Positions 26,957 through 36,167 of a stretch of DNA of 64,000 nucleotides are shown piece after piece. Under the pieces are notes generated by a model that was given only the letters and a program-made list of their open reading frames with translations, was not told the DNA's origin and searched no databases. The translations under genes were made by a program, and so were the position numbers. The stretch lies in the NCBI RefSeq assembly GCF_000802305.1, contig NZ_JTDK01000009.1:1-64000 (forward strand). Reading direction: 5' to 3'. Position 1 is the stretch's first letter. Each line of letters starts with the position of its first letter. Origin of the DNA: Microbacterium mangrovi. Its GTDB lineage: Bacteria > Actinomycetota > Actinomycetes > Actinomycetales > Microbacteriaceae.

Positions 26957-28861
26957 GTGCCGTTCATCAGCCTGCGCGACGTCTCTCGTTCGTACTCGTC
27001 GGGAGAAGGTCCCCCGCTGCACGCGTTGCGCGGAGTCAGCCTCGATATCGACAGGGGTGAGTTCGTCGCGATCGTCGGACCATCGGGCGGGGGCAAGAGC
27101 ACCCTGCTCAATATCCTCGGGCTGCTGGATGACCCTTCGTCGGGTCAATATGCCCTCGATGGCGAGATCGTCACGGCGGGGCGAGGCGGCACCGCCGCCC
27201 GGACTCGCGCCGAGAAGATCGGCTTCGTCTTCCAGGCGTTCCACCTGCTCGAGAAGCGTCCCGCCGCCGACAGCGTCGAGCTGGGACTGATGTATCAAGG
27301 CATCGGTCGTGACGCACGTCAGGTCGCGACCGAACAGGCGCTGGAGTCGGTGGGACTTCCGGACAAGACGACCCAGAGCGTCTCGACGCTGTCGGGCGGA
27401 CAACGCCAGCGCGTCGCGATCGCTCGCGCAGTCGCGACGAACGCCACGCTGATCCTCGCCGATGAGCCCACAGGTAACCTCGACTCGGCCAACGCGGCGG
27501 TCGTGCTCGACGAGCTCGAACGGATCAATCGCGGCGGGGCGACGATCGTCGTCGTCACGCATTCTCCGGAGGTCGCCGCGCGGGCGAGTCGGACAGTCCG
27601 GATCATCGACGGCAGCGTCCACACCGACGAGACTCGATCACCGGAGGCGCCCGACGACGGCCGGGATGAACCGGGTCCGGAGGCCGCGACGACGTCTGCT
27701 TTCGGCAAACGGACGCGGCTGCGCACCGCCGACATCCTGCGTGATGCGTGGGCATCGGTTCGGTCACGTCCGGGCCAGACCTTCGGGCAGGCCGCCGCCG
27801 TCGCAATCGCCGTCGCATTGATGGTCGCGACGCTGGGCCTGTCGGCGTCCGCCCGCGGCCAGGTGTCGGCGACCTTCGACGCGCACCTCAACCGGGAGGT
27901 GTCCGCACGATGGTCCGGCGACCTCGCGCATTTGCCGCCTCTGGCCCAGATCGTGCCCCGCGCGTCAGCTGTCGCGGGCGTCGAGGCGGCCGCGGCCGTC
28001 GTCGACCTCGGTCCCAAGACGATCGCTTCGTTGTCGGCGCGCCGCGAGGTGCAGCCGCACCTCGTGAGCGGGAACATCGTTGCGGCTGCGCGCCTGACCG
28101 TCGCGGAAGCGAACTGGCACAACGGTGCACTCGCGCCGCGGGAAGCGTACATCGGCGACCTGCTCGCCGAGGATCTCGACATCGGCGACGCCTCCCGCGC
28201 TCCTTCGATCACGGTGGACGGTGAGCGGTACGTCGTGGCCGGAATCATCACGAAGTCGTCCCGGCTTCCGCTGTTGCGCGGCGAAGTGCTGCTCGGCGGA
28301 GCGCCGGAGACCGACATCCGCCACGCATCGGACATCACCGCGCTCGTGCTGACATCGGCCGGTGCCGCGCCCCAGGTCGCTCGCCAGCTCCCGATCGCCA
28401 TGAACCCCTTTCTGCCGAAGAGTCTCGTCGTGACCGCGCCGACGGATGCCACGAAGCTTCGCGGCCAGATCGAAGGCGGTGTGCAGGCGACGATGACGGC
28501 ATTCACCCTGGTGGCTCTGATCGTCGCCGTTGCCGCGCTCGTCAACGCGACCCTGCTCGCGCTGAATTCCCGCCGCGGCGAGATCGGGATGCGCAAGGCC
28601 GTCGGCGCACGTGACGCGCACATCGCATCACTGATCACAGCCGAGTCGGCCTACGTCGGGATACTCGGAGGAGTGGGCGGCCTCTTCGCGGGCATGATCG
28701 CCATCCTCGTCGTCACGATCAGTCAGCATTGGGCCCCGGTGTTCGACCTCGTCCTCCTCCCGGTCTCGATCGCCGTCGGCCTCGTCGTCGGAGCGTCCGG
28801 CGGTGCGCTCGCGGCCATCCGTGCTGCACGCCTGCGGCCGGCCGAGAACCTGCGCGCCTGA
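26957..28861 (+). CDS. MacB-type ABC transporter, fused ATPase and permease
   Basis: 634 residues. ATPase about 1-225: Walker A GPSGGGKST, VFQAFHLLEKRPAADSVELG, signature LSGGQRQR, Walker B LILADEPTGNLDS. Permease from about 255: first helix QAAAVAIAVALMVATLGL, long extracytoplasmic MacB_PCD-like domain (about 285-500), then three FtsX-type helices ending near residue 625. Unlike MacB of E. coli the helices are all within one chain with the ATPase at the N-terminus, which is the same order. Works with the adaptor gene one base upstream, most likely to move a peptide, lipid or the secreted partner. GTG start. Confidence 0.85.
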   Translation: MPFISLRDVSRSYSSGEGPPLHALRGVSLDIDRGEFVAIVGPSGGGKSTLLNILGLLDDPSSGQYALDGEIVTAGRGGTAARTRAEKIGFVFQAFHLLEKRPAADSVELGLMYQGIGRDARQVATEQALESVGLPDKTTQSVSTLSGGQRQRVAIARAVATNATLILADEPTGNLDSANAAVVLDELERINRGGATIVVVTHSPEVAARASRTVRIIDGSVHTDETRSPEAPDDGRDEPGPEAATTSAFGKRTRLRTADILRDAWASVRSRPGQTFGQAAAVAIAVALMVATLGLSASARGQVSATFDAHLNREVSARWSGDLAHLPPLAQIVPRASAVAGVEAAAAVVDLGPKTIASLSARREVQPHLVSGNIVAAARLTVAEANWHNGALAPREAYIGDLLAEDLDIGDASRAPSITVDGERYVVAGIITKSSRLPLLRGEVLLGGAPETDIRHASDITALVLTSAGAAPQVARQLPIAMNPFLPKSLVVTAPTDATKLRGQIEGGVQATMTAFTLVALIVAVAALVNATLLALNSRRGEIGMRKAVGARDAHIASLITAESAYVGILGGVGGLFAGMIAILVVTISQHWAPVFDLVLLPVSIAVGLVVGASGGALAAIRAARLRPAENLRA

Positions 28862-28906
28862 CGCGGGTGAGGCGACGGCCGGCATCCGACCCGTGGTCGC
28901 GACCCA

Positions 28907-28983
28907 GAACAGGAGGATGTCCCGGAACAGGCCGAATCCCGCCGATCCGGCCTGTTCTCGGTCATCTGGCTGTTTTCGGCCGG
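28907..28983. repeat. 77-bp direct repeat, right copy of the export cassette
   Basis: Same orientation as the copy at 24167-24243. GGAACAGGCC and CGGCCTGTTC inside it can pair into a hairpin which could also end transcription after the ABC gene. Confidence 0.8.
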
Positions 28984-29005
28984 GGCGCGCCTCGCCTCGA
29001 CCGGG

Positions 29006-29743
29006 TCAGCCGCCGGCGGCGACGGCTGCGGCGTACACCTGCTGCACGTACTCGGCTGAGTGGTTGTAGGAGAAGATCGCGTCGGCCCAGCCCTGGGCGG
29101 ACGCGAGGTCGTGACCGTCGGCGCAGAGGTAGCGGCCGGCGGCCAGGGCGGCGTCGAAGATGTCGTCGACGTCGCGGTGGCCGTCGCCGTCGCCGTCGGC
29201 TCCCCACTGCGCCCACGTCGACGGGATGAACTGCATCGGGCCGCGCGCCGTCGTCCATCCGCCGCCGGCGTCCGGGATCGCCTGATTGCCGCCCGTACCG
29301 TCGAGCACGGGCCCGCTGATGGGGGTCGACGACCGCCCGTCGGCGCGCAGCATCCGGCCGCCCGTCGTCCCGTTGGCCGACTCGACGGTGCCGATCCCGG
29401 CGAGCGTGCTCCAGCCGAGATGACACGCGGGCTGCTCCTGCTGCAGCCGCAGGGCGGCATCCCCGTACGCGGCGACCGCGACGGCGGGGATGCCGGTGGC
29501 GGCCGCCGTGGCATCCACCCACGCCGCGGACGCCCTCGGGGGTCCCGCCGGGTCACGGCCCGGTGCCGGCGCGGGCGCGACCGTCGCCCCCGCCGGCGCG
29601 GCCTGCTCGGCGAGGACGGCGAGCACGGCATCCGGACCGACGCTCCGGTCGCCGACGCCGATCAGGATGCCGGCCGCGGCGAGAACACCGGCCAGCACGA
29701 CGACGCAGGCGATCGTGCGGGCCCGCCGTCGCGACGCCGTCAT
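29006..29743 (-). CDS. lytic murein transglycosylase
   Basis: 245 residues with a membrane anchor or signal (TIACVVVLAGVLAAAGILIG) and a lysozyme-like transglycosylase domain: LGWSTLAGIGTVESANG, RGPMQFIPSTWAQWGADGDG, FSYNHSAEYVQQVYAAA. The catalytic Glu is in GTVESANG. The final part includes a calcium-like Asp-rich loop GDGDGHRDVDD. It cleaves peptidoglycan glycan strands outside the cell. It follows pstB by 19 nt and closes the pst gene row, possibly in the same transcript. Confidence 0.85.
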   Translation of the reverse strand: MTASRRRARTIACVVVLAGVLAAAGILIGVGDRSVGPDAVLAVLAEQAAPAGATVAPAPAPGRDPAGPPRASAAWVDATAAATGIPAVAVAAYGDAALRLQQEQPACHLGWSTLAGIGTVESANGTTGGRMLRADGRSSTPISGPVLDGTGGNQAIPDAGGGWTTARGPMQFIPSTWAQWGADGDGDGHRDVDDIFDAALAAGRYLCADGHDLASAQGWADAIFSYNHSAEYVQQVYAAAVAAGG

Positions 29744-29762
29744 CGCCGTGGTGCGGCCGCGC

Positions 29763-30626
29763 TCACCCGAAGCGGCCGTTGACGTAGTCGGCGGTGCGCG
29801 GATCCTGCGGACGCTCGAACATCGCCTCCGTGGGGCCGTGCTCCACGATGACGCCGGGGGTTCCGTGCGAAGCGAGGAAGAACGCGCACGAGTCCGAGAC
29901 GCGGGCCGCCTGCTGCATGTTGTGGGTGACGATCACGATGGTGACCTCCTCGGCGAGGGTGCGCATCGTCTCCTCGATCACGCGGGTCGAGGTGGGGTCC
30001 AGGGCCGAGCACGGCTCGTCCATGAGCAGCACACGCGGCTTGATCGCCATCGACCGGGCGATGCACAGGCGCTGCTGCTGCCCGCCCGACAGCCCGCCGC
30101 CGGGCGAATCGAGGCGGTCCTTCACCTCGTTCCACAGGCCGCCGAGCTGCAGGCAGTGCTCGACGAGGTCCTCCTTCTCGGACTTCGACGCCTTGGTGCC
30201 GGTGAGCTTCAGCCCGGCCAGCACGTTGTCGCGGATCGACATCGCCGGGAAGGGATTCGGCTTCTGGAACACCATGCCGATGTCGCGGCGCGCCCGGGTG
30301 ACCCGGACCGTCGCGTCGTAGATGTCCTCGTCGTCGAGCATGACCCGGCCGGCGAGCGAGGCGCTCGGCACGAGTTCGTGCATGCGGTTGAGGATGCGCA
30401 GGAACGTCGACTTGCCGCATCCGGACGGGCCGATGAGCGCGGTGATCTCCCCCGCCGGCATGGTCAGCGAGACCCGGTCGAGCACCTTGTGGTCGCCGAA
30501 CCAGGCCGAGACGCCGACCGCCTCGAGCTGCGCCAGCGGCGCGGCGGGACGGGCCTCCATGGGAATCGGGAATCCGGATGCGGGAAGCTGCCGGGTGTCG
30601 GCCGTCGAGATCGGCGTCAGGGTCAT
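29763..30626 (-). CDS. pstB: phosphate ABC transporter ATP-binding protein
   Basis: 287-residue ATPase of the Pst system. Walker A GPSGCGKST, the PstB-specific LRILNRMHELVP, RRDIGMVFQKPNPFP, signature LSGGQQQR, Walker B VLLMDEPCSALDP and the tail HGPTEAMFERPQDPRTADYV identify PstB. It powers phosphate import through PstC/PstA. In most bacteria pstB follows pstA directly; here it is separated from pstA by four genes for secreted or membrane proteins. Confidence 0.95.
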   Translation of the reverse strand: MTLTPISTADTRQLPASGFPIPMEARPAAPLAQLEAVGVSAWFGDHKVLDRVSLTMPAGEITALIGPSGCGKSTFLRILNRMHELVPSASLAGRVMLDDEDIYDATVRVTRARRDIGMVFQKPNPFPAMSIRDNVLAGLKLTGTKASKSEKEDLVEHCLQLGGLWNEVKDRLDSPGGGLSGGQQQRLCIARSMAIKPRVLLMDEPCSALDPTSTRVIEETMRTLAEEVTIVIVTHNMQQAARVSDSCAFFLASHGTPGVIVEHGPTEAMFERPQDPRTADYVNGRFG

Positions 30627-30651
30627 GGGGTCCTCAATCGGGTGGGAGGGT

Positions 30652-31614
30652 TCAGTACAGGTTCGGGAGCACGATCACGATCTGCTCGGCCAGCTGCGTG
30701 CCGACCAGGAGCGCGACGCAGAGTCCGACGATCCAGGTCTGCCACGTCCCCCAGCGGCGCAGGGCGAGGATGATCGCGACGGTCACGGCGATGGCGAGTT
30801 CGCCCCACAGCAGCAGCGGCATCCATCCGGAAGGGTCCGAGGCCATCGGCTCCTCGGCCGCCGAGACGGAGCCCAGGCGCAGCACGGGCTGGGGCGTCGG
30901 GAACGCCTTGCCGACGAGGTCGGCGTCCACGCGCACGACGGTGCCGGAGGAGAACGGGACCCCGGCGGAGCTGACGAGGGTCAGCCGCCCGGCCGTGGCC
31001 GACGCGAGCGCCGGCGCGTGGGTGCCGGCGTACCTGACGTCGACGACCCGGTAGGTCGCGGTGCCCTGACCGGTCGTGGTGACGATCGTCGAGCCGACCT
31101 TGAGGGACTCGAGGCCGCTGAACGGGCCGCCGTATCCGGCCTGGCGTCCGTAGAGGACGCTCACACCCTGCTGGCCCGGGAGCGGGGTGTCGCGGCGGTG
31201 GCCGGGGCCGGCGAGCAGCGTGCTGCCGGTCGTGCCCTCCACGACCGTGTCGGTGATGCCGAGCGCCGGGATGCTGACCAGCGCCACCGGGGCGCCCATC
31301 GGGAGCAGGGTGCCCTTGGCATCCACCTGCCCGATCGGTGCGGTGCCGAGCGCGAGCTGGTTGCGGAACCGGCTGTGGAGCACCTCCTGGGAGCGATGCT
31401 CGGCCAGGTTCGAGAAGACGAGGAGGTGGAAGACGAATCCGACGAACAGCGCGGCGAAGGTCACCATCGCCCAGCCGGACAGCTGCAGCAGCGTGCGGTC
31501 GGACGGACGCGGGATGGCCTGACGCAGGTGCGCGTGGCCGGAATCGAAGCGGCGTGACACCGCCCCGGCCGAAGCCGGGACGGTGTCACGCGCGAGGGAT
31601 GCGGACTCCGACAA
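30652..31614 (-). CDS. sortase-like membrane protein lacking the catalytic cysteine
   Basis: 320 residues. N-terminal helix (WAMVTFAALFVGFVFHLLVF), a sortase beta-barrel with LVSIPALGITDTVVEG, catalytic His in GPGHRRDTPLPG (His139), and a distal Arg in VVRVDADLVG (Arg228), then two C-terminal helices. The motif that should read TLxTC is TLVSS at 212-216: Ser replaces the nucleophile Cys, a one-base change (TCC for TGC). It is therefore probably inactive as a transpeptidase or has a different role. It starts 2 nt after the stop of the preceding phosphate-binding-like gene, apparently with TTG at 31614 (GTG at 31560 is an alternative). Confidence 0.78.
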   Translation of the reverse strand: MSESASLARDTVPASAGAVSRRFDSGHAHLRQAIPRPSDRTLLQLSGWAMVTFAALFVGFVFHLLVFSNLAEHRSQEVLHSRFRNQLALGTAPIGQVDAKGTLLPMGAPVALVSIPALGITDTVVEGTTGSTLLAGPGHRRDTPLPGQQGVSVLYGRQAGYGGPFSGLESLKVGSTIVTTTGQGTATYRVVDVRYAGTHAPALASATAGRLTLVSSAGVPFSSGTVVRVDADLVGKAFPTPQPVLRLGSVSAAEEPMASDPSGWMPLLLWGELAIAVTVAIILALRRWGTWQTWIVGLCVALLVGTQLAEQIVIVLPNLY

Positions 31615-31616
31615 GG

Positions 31617-33500
31617 TCAGAAGACCGCCAGCGTCGTGAGCTTCGTCGACGCCGTCTTGTTCACGTTGGCGTCACCGGTGTACGACACGTACACGTAGTA
31701 CGTCCCCACCGGGAGCTTCGGCAGCGACGCGGTGGCCTTGCCGCCGACGAGCGACACGATGCGGGTCGCCTTGATGGCGGTGCCCTTCTTGATGGTGACG
31801 GTGACCTTGCCGGTCGGGGTGAGGCCGGTCGCTGCGACCGTGACGACGGCCTTGCCGGCGACCGTGTGCGAGACGCGCGCGGCGGTCGCCTTCACGGTCG
31901 GGGTGGCCTTGGCGACGGTGATCGAGCCCTGCGCGATCGAGGCGAAGTAGATGCCGGAGAGGTTCGGCGTGAAGCCGTCGTTCGCGCCGCCGCCGAAGGA
32001 GATCGTGCCGGCCTTCGGGGTGGGGACGGTGAACTTCGCCGTGGTCTGACCCTTGGCGATCGTGGCCGAGTACACCTTGCCGTTGACGGTCAGCGCGACG
32101 GAGCCGCCGGCGTTGCCGATCGACTGCACGGCGACGGTCACGACGGTCGACTTGCCGGCGACCGCGGCCGTGTGGGTGACGGTCACCGTGGCGCTCGAGC
32201 CGACGCCGGCGGTGCGCGAGGGGTTGCCGCAGTTGGCGTCCGTCATGAATCCGTAGGCCAGGATCGCCTTGGCGTCGAGGCAGAACTTCGAGCCGGCGCC
32301 GACGAAGGTGTCGTACAGGGCGCGGTACTTGACGTTCGCGTTCGGGTTGTCGACCGCGGCGGTCGGGATGAGGTTGAACACCTCGCGGGTGATCGCCCCG
32401 ACGCTTCCGGCCGGAGCCTTGTAGCCGGTGTTCGGCGTCAGGGTGGCGTTGGTCGACGCGTCACCGGTGTACGGGAGCACGCTCGCCGAGCCGTTGTCGA
32501 AGGGAATGAGCTCGTAGTCTGTGCCCGCCGTCTTGCCCGCGTCGGGGTCGGCGATGACGCCGTTGTGGTAGCCGATGAACTTCGCGGCCGAGAAGGGCGC
32601 GATCGCGGCGACCCCGGCCGGGGCGGAGGTCAGCACGGTGGCGTCGTGCTCCTGCGCCTGCTCGTGCGACGTGTTCATCTCGGAACCCACGTACGGAGCC
32701 GAGGTGCTGGTGTACGGGGCCGGGAACTCGGCGTCGCCCTTGTCGAGCTTGACCGGCACGGCGGAGTTCACCTTGTTCAGCTGCGTCAGGAAGAACTGGC
32801 GGCTGCCGGAGCCCGGCTTGGGCAGGAACGCCTGGATCGGCTCGGTCGTCGCGGTGGCCGTCGCAGAGAGCGCACCGGTGACGGTGTCGACGTACTGGTC
32901 GACACCGGCGTAGATGTTCGCCAGGTCCTCGAGCGTGAGGCCGAGGCCGCCGTTCGTCTTGAGGAACGGGCTTCCCGCCGGGGCAGCGAAGCTGATGGCG
33001 TCGATGGCGAAGGGGATCTCGGTGACGATGCCGGAGCCGTCGAACTTCTCGTTGTTGCTGTCCTGGAACCCGGAGGCGCGCGAGTAGTCCACATCGCCGG
33101 GGGCGACACCGTCGGTGCCGCTCGGCGCGATCATGCCGAGGGACTCCTTCAGCGCGGTGTAGCCCGCGCCGCTGCCGTTCGGATGGGCGGTGGCGACCGC
33201 GGGGACCCCGCCCGAACGGTACGACAGCGGGGTGGTGCCGGTCGCCGTCCACGAGGCGAGGTTGAGGTGTGTGCCGTCGTAGGTACCGAGGTCCTGGCTG
33301 ACGCCGTACTCGACGTCCTGGATCGTGTCGGAGCCGACACCGACGAGCGTGTAGGTGCCGATGTGCGACGCCTGGGGGTCCTCCTGGTTGGCCGTCACCG
33401 GCGTGCCCGCGGCGTTCGCAGCAACCGCGCCGAGGCAGAGGCTCAGCGAGACGCCGGCGGCGAGGCCGGCACCCACCTTGCTGAAACGAGTCACCTTCAT
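31617..33500 (-). CDS. secreted phosphate-binding-like protein with C-terminal Ig-like domains
   Basis: 627 residues. Signal peptide ends near AANAAG; the substrate-binding (PstS-like) part begins TLVGVGSDTIQDVEYG and contains PKPGSGSRQFFLTQLN, equivalent to the PstS phosphate motif. From about residue 425 two bacterial Ig-like repeats follow (VTVTHTAAVAGKSTVVTVAV; KVTVTIKKGTAIKATRIVSL, then YYVYVSYTGDANVNKTAS). There is no membrane anchor or LPXTG. ATG at 33500 has AAGGAAAAG upstream. Lies between another large surface protein and the sortase-like gene. Ig domains suggest display outside the wall. Phosphate binding is inferred. Confidence 0.8.
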   Translation of the reverse strand: MKVTRFSKVGAGLAAGVSLSLCLGAVAANAAGTPVTANQEDPQASHIGTYTLVGVGSDTIQDVEYGVSQDLGTYDGTHLNLASWTATGTTPLSYRSGGVPAVATAHPNGSGAGYTALKESLGMIAPSGTDGVAPGDVDYSRASGFQDSNNEKFDGSGIVTEIPFAIDAISFAAPAGSPFLKTNGGLGLTLEDLANIYAGVDQYVDTVTGALSATATATTEPIQAFLPKPGSGSRQFFLTQLNKVNSAVPVKLDKGDAEFPAPYTSTSAPYVGSEMNTSHEQAQEHDATVLTSAPAGVAAIAPFSAAKFIGYHNGVIADPDAGKTAGTDYELIPFDNGSASVLPYTGDASTNATLTPNTGYKAPAGSVGAITREVFNLIPTAAVDNPNANVKYRALYDTFVGAGSKFCLDAKAILAYGFMTDANCGNPSRTAGVGSSATVTVTHTAAVAGKSTVVTVAVQSIGNAGGSVALTVNGKVYSATIAKGQTTAKFTVPTPKAGTISFGGGANDGFTPNLSGIYFASIAQGSITVAKATPTVKATAARVSHTVAGKAVVTVAATGLTPTGKVTVTIKKGTAIKATRIVSLVGGKATASLPKLPVGTYYVYVSYTGDANVNKTASTKLTTLAVF

Positions 33501-33623
33501 GAAGGTCTTTTCCTTTCTCAGGATGCTGTCCGCCACTCGCGGTCTCAGTCCGATCCGAAGCTAGGGTCGCCGGGCGGACGACAGGACGACGGATGGTGAA
33601 CGATCCATGAAGCCTCGGCGACG

Positions 33624-36167
33624 TCAGGCGCGCCGCCGGGCGCGAGCGAGCAGGGTCGGCCCGAACACGGCGCACGGCACGAAGAAGCAGAGGGCGGCGA
33701 GGAGCGCGTACTGCCCGGCGGGGGCGACGCTCGCGGCGGGTGTGACCGATCCCGGGAGCTCCGCGGATGCCGCGGCCGCGGCGGGCGCCTTGCCCGTGTC
33801 GGATGCCGGGGCGGCGCCGACCGAGGAGCCGCCCGGCACACCCGGGACCGTCCCGCCGGCACCGGGACCGGACGGGATCGTCCCGGCACCCCCGCCGCCG
33901 GTGGTTCCCGTGCCCGCGGGCGGTGTCGTCACGGGCGGCGCGGCCTTGTGCGACGCGCACTGCGGGTTCTTCACCTCGGCGCGGAGGCCGGCGGCCGCAG
34001 CGGATGCCTGGGCCTTCTGCTCCGCCGTCAGGGGCGCGTAGCCGGGTGGCAGCTGGCCGAGCTTCGTGCCCTGCGCCTGCCCGGCGCCGGCGGCGTACTC
34101 GAGGAACGCGGCATCCGCGGTGAGATCCGACAGACCGGTCTGGCACACGTTGATCGCGGCGTACGTCTGCATGGTGAGCGGGTAGCCGCCGGGGACGCCC
34201 GCCAGCCCCTCGGCGAGCGCCGTCGAGGTCGGCGTGACCCCGGCCGACGTGTCGGTCGGCGACGAGACGAGCGCGGCGGTGGGCAGCCCGGACAGGGCGG
34301 CCGCCTCCGAGGTGGTGATCGCCAGCTCGAACCGGTTGCCGGGCACCTGGGGTCCGGAGCTCGTGGCCTGCGGCGGGCTAAGAGTGGTGTCCCAGGTGGT
34401 CTTCAGTCCGGCGTTCGCGGTGTAGGTGCGCACGGCGGCGTTGCCGAAGTCGGTCGCGTAGGGCCGCATGTCGAGCGTCCCGTAGCCGGGTGCGGGCCAG
34501 TCGCCGGTGCGGAACGTGGACGCGTCGTTCTTGGGGAACGACGAGACGGTGGCATCCGTGGCGAGGTTCAAGGCCTTGTACGCGCCGTTGATGGTCGCGC
34601 CGTCGACCTCGTTGCCGGCGAGGAAGCTCTTCGCCTGCGGGTCGGACCGCAGCCACGCCCACACCTTCATCGCCGAGTCGGTATCACCGAAGGGCACGAT
34701 GAGTCCCTCCGGCGTCTGCGTCGGATAGAAGTATTTGAAGTCGGGGTTCAGCGCGAGGAAGTCGGGGTCCTGCAGCAGGCTGTCCGGGTTGGATGCCGGC
34801 ACGGTGGCGCCCGCGCCGTGCCCGTCACCGGGGGTGTCGGACCGGTACGACTGGGTGAGGAGCTTCGCCACGAGCAGGGGGGTGAGGCGCAGGTCGTCGA
34901 CGAGCGTGCCGTTGGCTCCGAGATCGGGGTTCGATTTGTCGGGCCGGTAGTTCTTGTCGATCAGGTAGCTGATGACGATGCCCGAAGTCGCCACGGGGGC
35001 GTACTGGATCGTGGCGCCGGCGGTGTCCGCGGCATCCGGCTTGTTCGACAGGAAGTTCATCGCCGTGCCGCCCGCGGTCAGGGCGGTGCGGGCCTGCGAA
35101 TCGGTGATCTCGGAGTATCCGAGCGTCGCGCCCTGGCCGCACAAGGCGGCCTGCCACGAGGCGAACGCGCCCGCGGCGAGCTCGGTGCCGGCGGTGCGCA
35201 CGGTGGAGGCGCCGAGCCTGCAGCTGGTGCCGATCGGCGAGAACGTCAGGGGGATCTGGATGCGGTTGCGCCACGCGCCGGCCGACAGTGGCGACCCGGC
35301 GACGTAGTTGTAGTTCGACCCGTACCCGGAGTCCTGCGCCTCGTCGGCGGCGAGCTCGCCGTTGAGGTTGTACTCGCCGCGCGGCACGACGACCAGATAG
35401 CAGCGGTCGCCGGCGGCGGCGGCCGCCGGATCGCCGCAGCCCAGATAGGGCGAGGTCAGCGCACTCTGCAGGTTGAAGATGTACTGCCCGGTGCCGTCGG
35501 CGGCCGTGCGCACGAAGGATGCCTCGTTGCTCTGCGCCGCGCCGAAGGGGGGCAGGTTGTACTGGTCGTTCATCCAGCCGAGCGCCGTCTTGTTCGGGTC
35601 GTCGATCGACCAGAACGGCACGAGGCATCCGGCTCTCTGGTGCGTCTGCGAGTGGGTGTGGTCGGCGGTGCAGGTGCCGTTCGGCAGCTCGGCGGGGTCG
35701 GCCTGCGCGCCGGTGAGGAGGCTCCGGGATGCCGCGGCGAGCCCCATCTGGCTGGACAGCGCTGCGTTCGGTGCGCCCCACTGGCACTGCTCAGGGGTGG
35801 GACCGGCGGCTCCCTTGCTCGCCCAGCACTGCATGATCTGCAGGTAGTCGCCGGGTGCGCCGGTGCTCTTGGTCGGGGTTCCCCCGGTCCACGAGACACG
35901 CAGACCCTGGTCGGTGAGGTCCTCGGTCTGCGACACGGTGACGGCGAGGTTCGAGAACAGCGGCTGGTTCTTGTCGGTCGGGTCGAGGGTGCGTCCCTCG
36001 CTCCACTTGACCATGACGGCACTCGACGTCGTCGCGCTGGATGCCGCGGCCGGCGCCGCGGTCGTGACCGCCATCGCGGCGGAGTACGAGCCGAGGGTGA
36101 GGTCGCCGATGAGCACCACGGCGGTGACGTACTTGCGCCAGCCGCGCAGGAACCACGCCCCGCGCAT
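33624..36167 (-). CDS. large surface-anchored PstS-like protein
   Basis: 847 residues: N-terminal signal/anchor (YVTAVVLIGDLTLGSYSAAM), a long Cys-containing extracytoplasmic domain, a Gly/Pro/Thr-rich linker (about 735-800) and a C-terminal membrane helix with Arg tail (YALLAALCFFVPCAVFGPTLL). The stretch YAPVATSGIVISYLIDKNYRP and LRLTPLLVAKLLTQSYRSD recalls the middle of PstS-family proteins. No LPXTG is present (ELPGS is the nearest). ATG at 36167 overlaps the pstS stop by 1 nt (TGATG). Probably an accessory binding protein anchored at its C-terminus; function unproven. Confidence 0.75.
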   Translation of the reverse strand: MRGAWFLRGWRKYVTAVVLIGDLTLGSYSAAMAVTTAAPAAASSATTSSAVMVKWSEGRTLDPTDKNQPLFSNLAVTVSQTEDLTDQGLRVSWTGGTPTKSTGAPGDYLQIMQCWASKGAAGPTPEQCQWGAPNAALSSQMGLAAASRSLLTGAQADPAELPNGTCTADHTHSQTHQRAGCLVPFWSIDDPNKTALGWMNDQYNLPPFGAAQSNEASFVRTAADGTGQYIFNLQSALTSPYLGCGDPAAAAAGDRCYLVVVPRGEYNLNGELAADEAQDSGYGSNYNYVAGSPLSAGAWRNRIQIPLTFSPIGTSCRLGASTVRTAGTELAAGAFASWQAALCGQGATLGYSEITDSQARTALTAGGTAMNFLSNKPDAADTAGATIQYAPVATSGIVISYLIDKNYRPDKSNPDLGANGTLVDDLRLTPLLVAKLLTQSYRSDTPGDGHGAGATVPASNPDSLLQDPDFLALNPDFKYFYPTQTPEGLIVPFGDTDSAMKVWAWLRSDPQAKSFLAGNEVDGATINGAYKALNLATDATVSSFPKNDASTFRTGDWPAPGYGTLDMRPYATDFGNAAVRTYTANAGLKTTWDTTLSPPQATSSGPQVPGNRFELAITTSEAAALSGLPTAALVSSPTDTSAGVTPTSTALAEGLAGVPGGYPLTMQTYAAINVCQTGLSDLTADAAFLEYAAGAGQAQGTKLGQLPPGYAPLTAEQKAQASAAAAGLRAEVKNPQCASHKAAPPVTTPPAGTGTTGGGGAGTIPSGPGAGGTVPGVPGGSSVGAAPASDTGKAPAAAAASAELPGSVTPAASVAPAGQYALLAALCFFVPCAVFGPTLLARARRRA

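Noticed and set aside
28862..29005. Additional small gene after the ABC transporter
   Set aside because: No ORF with a ribosome site; the space is filled by the 77-bp repeat.
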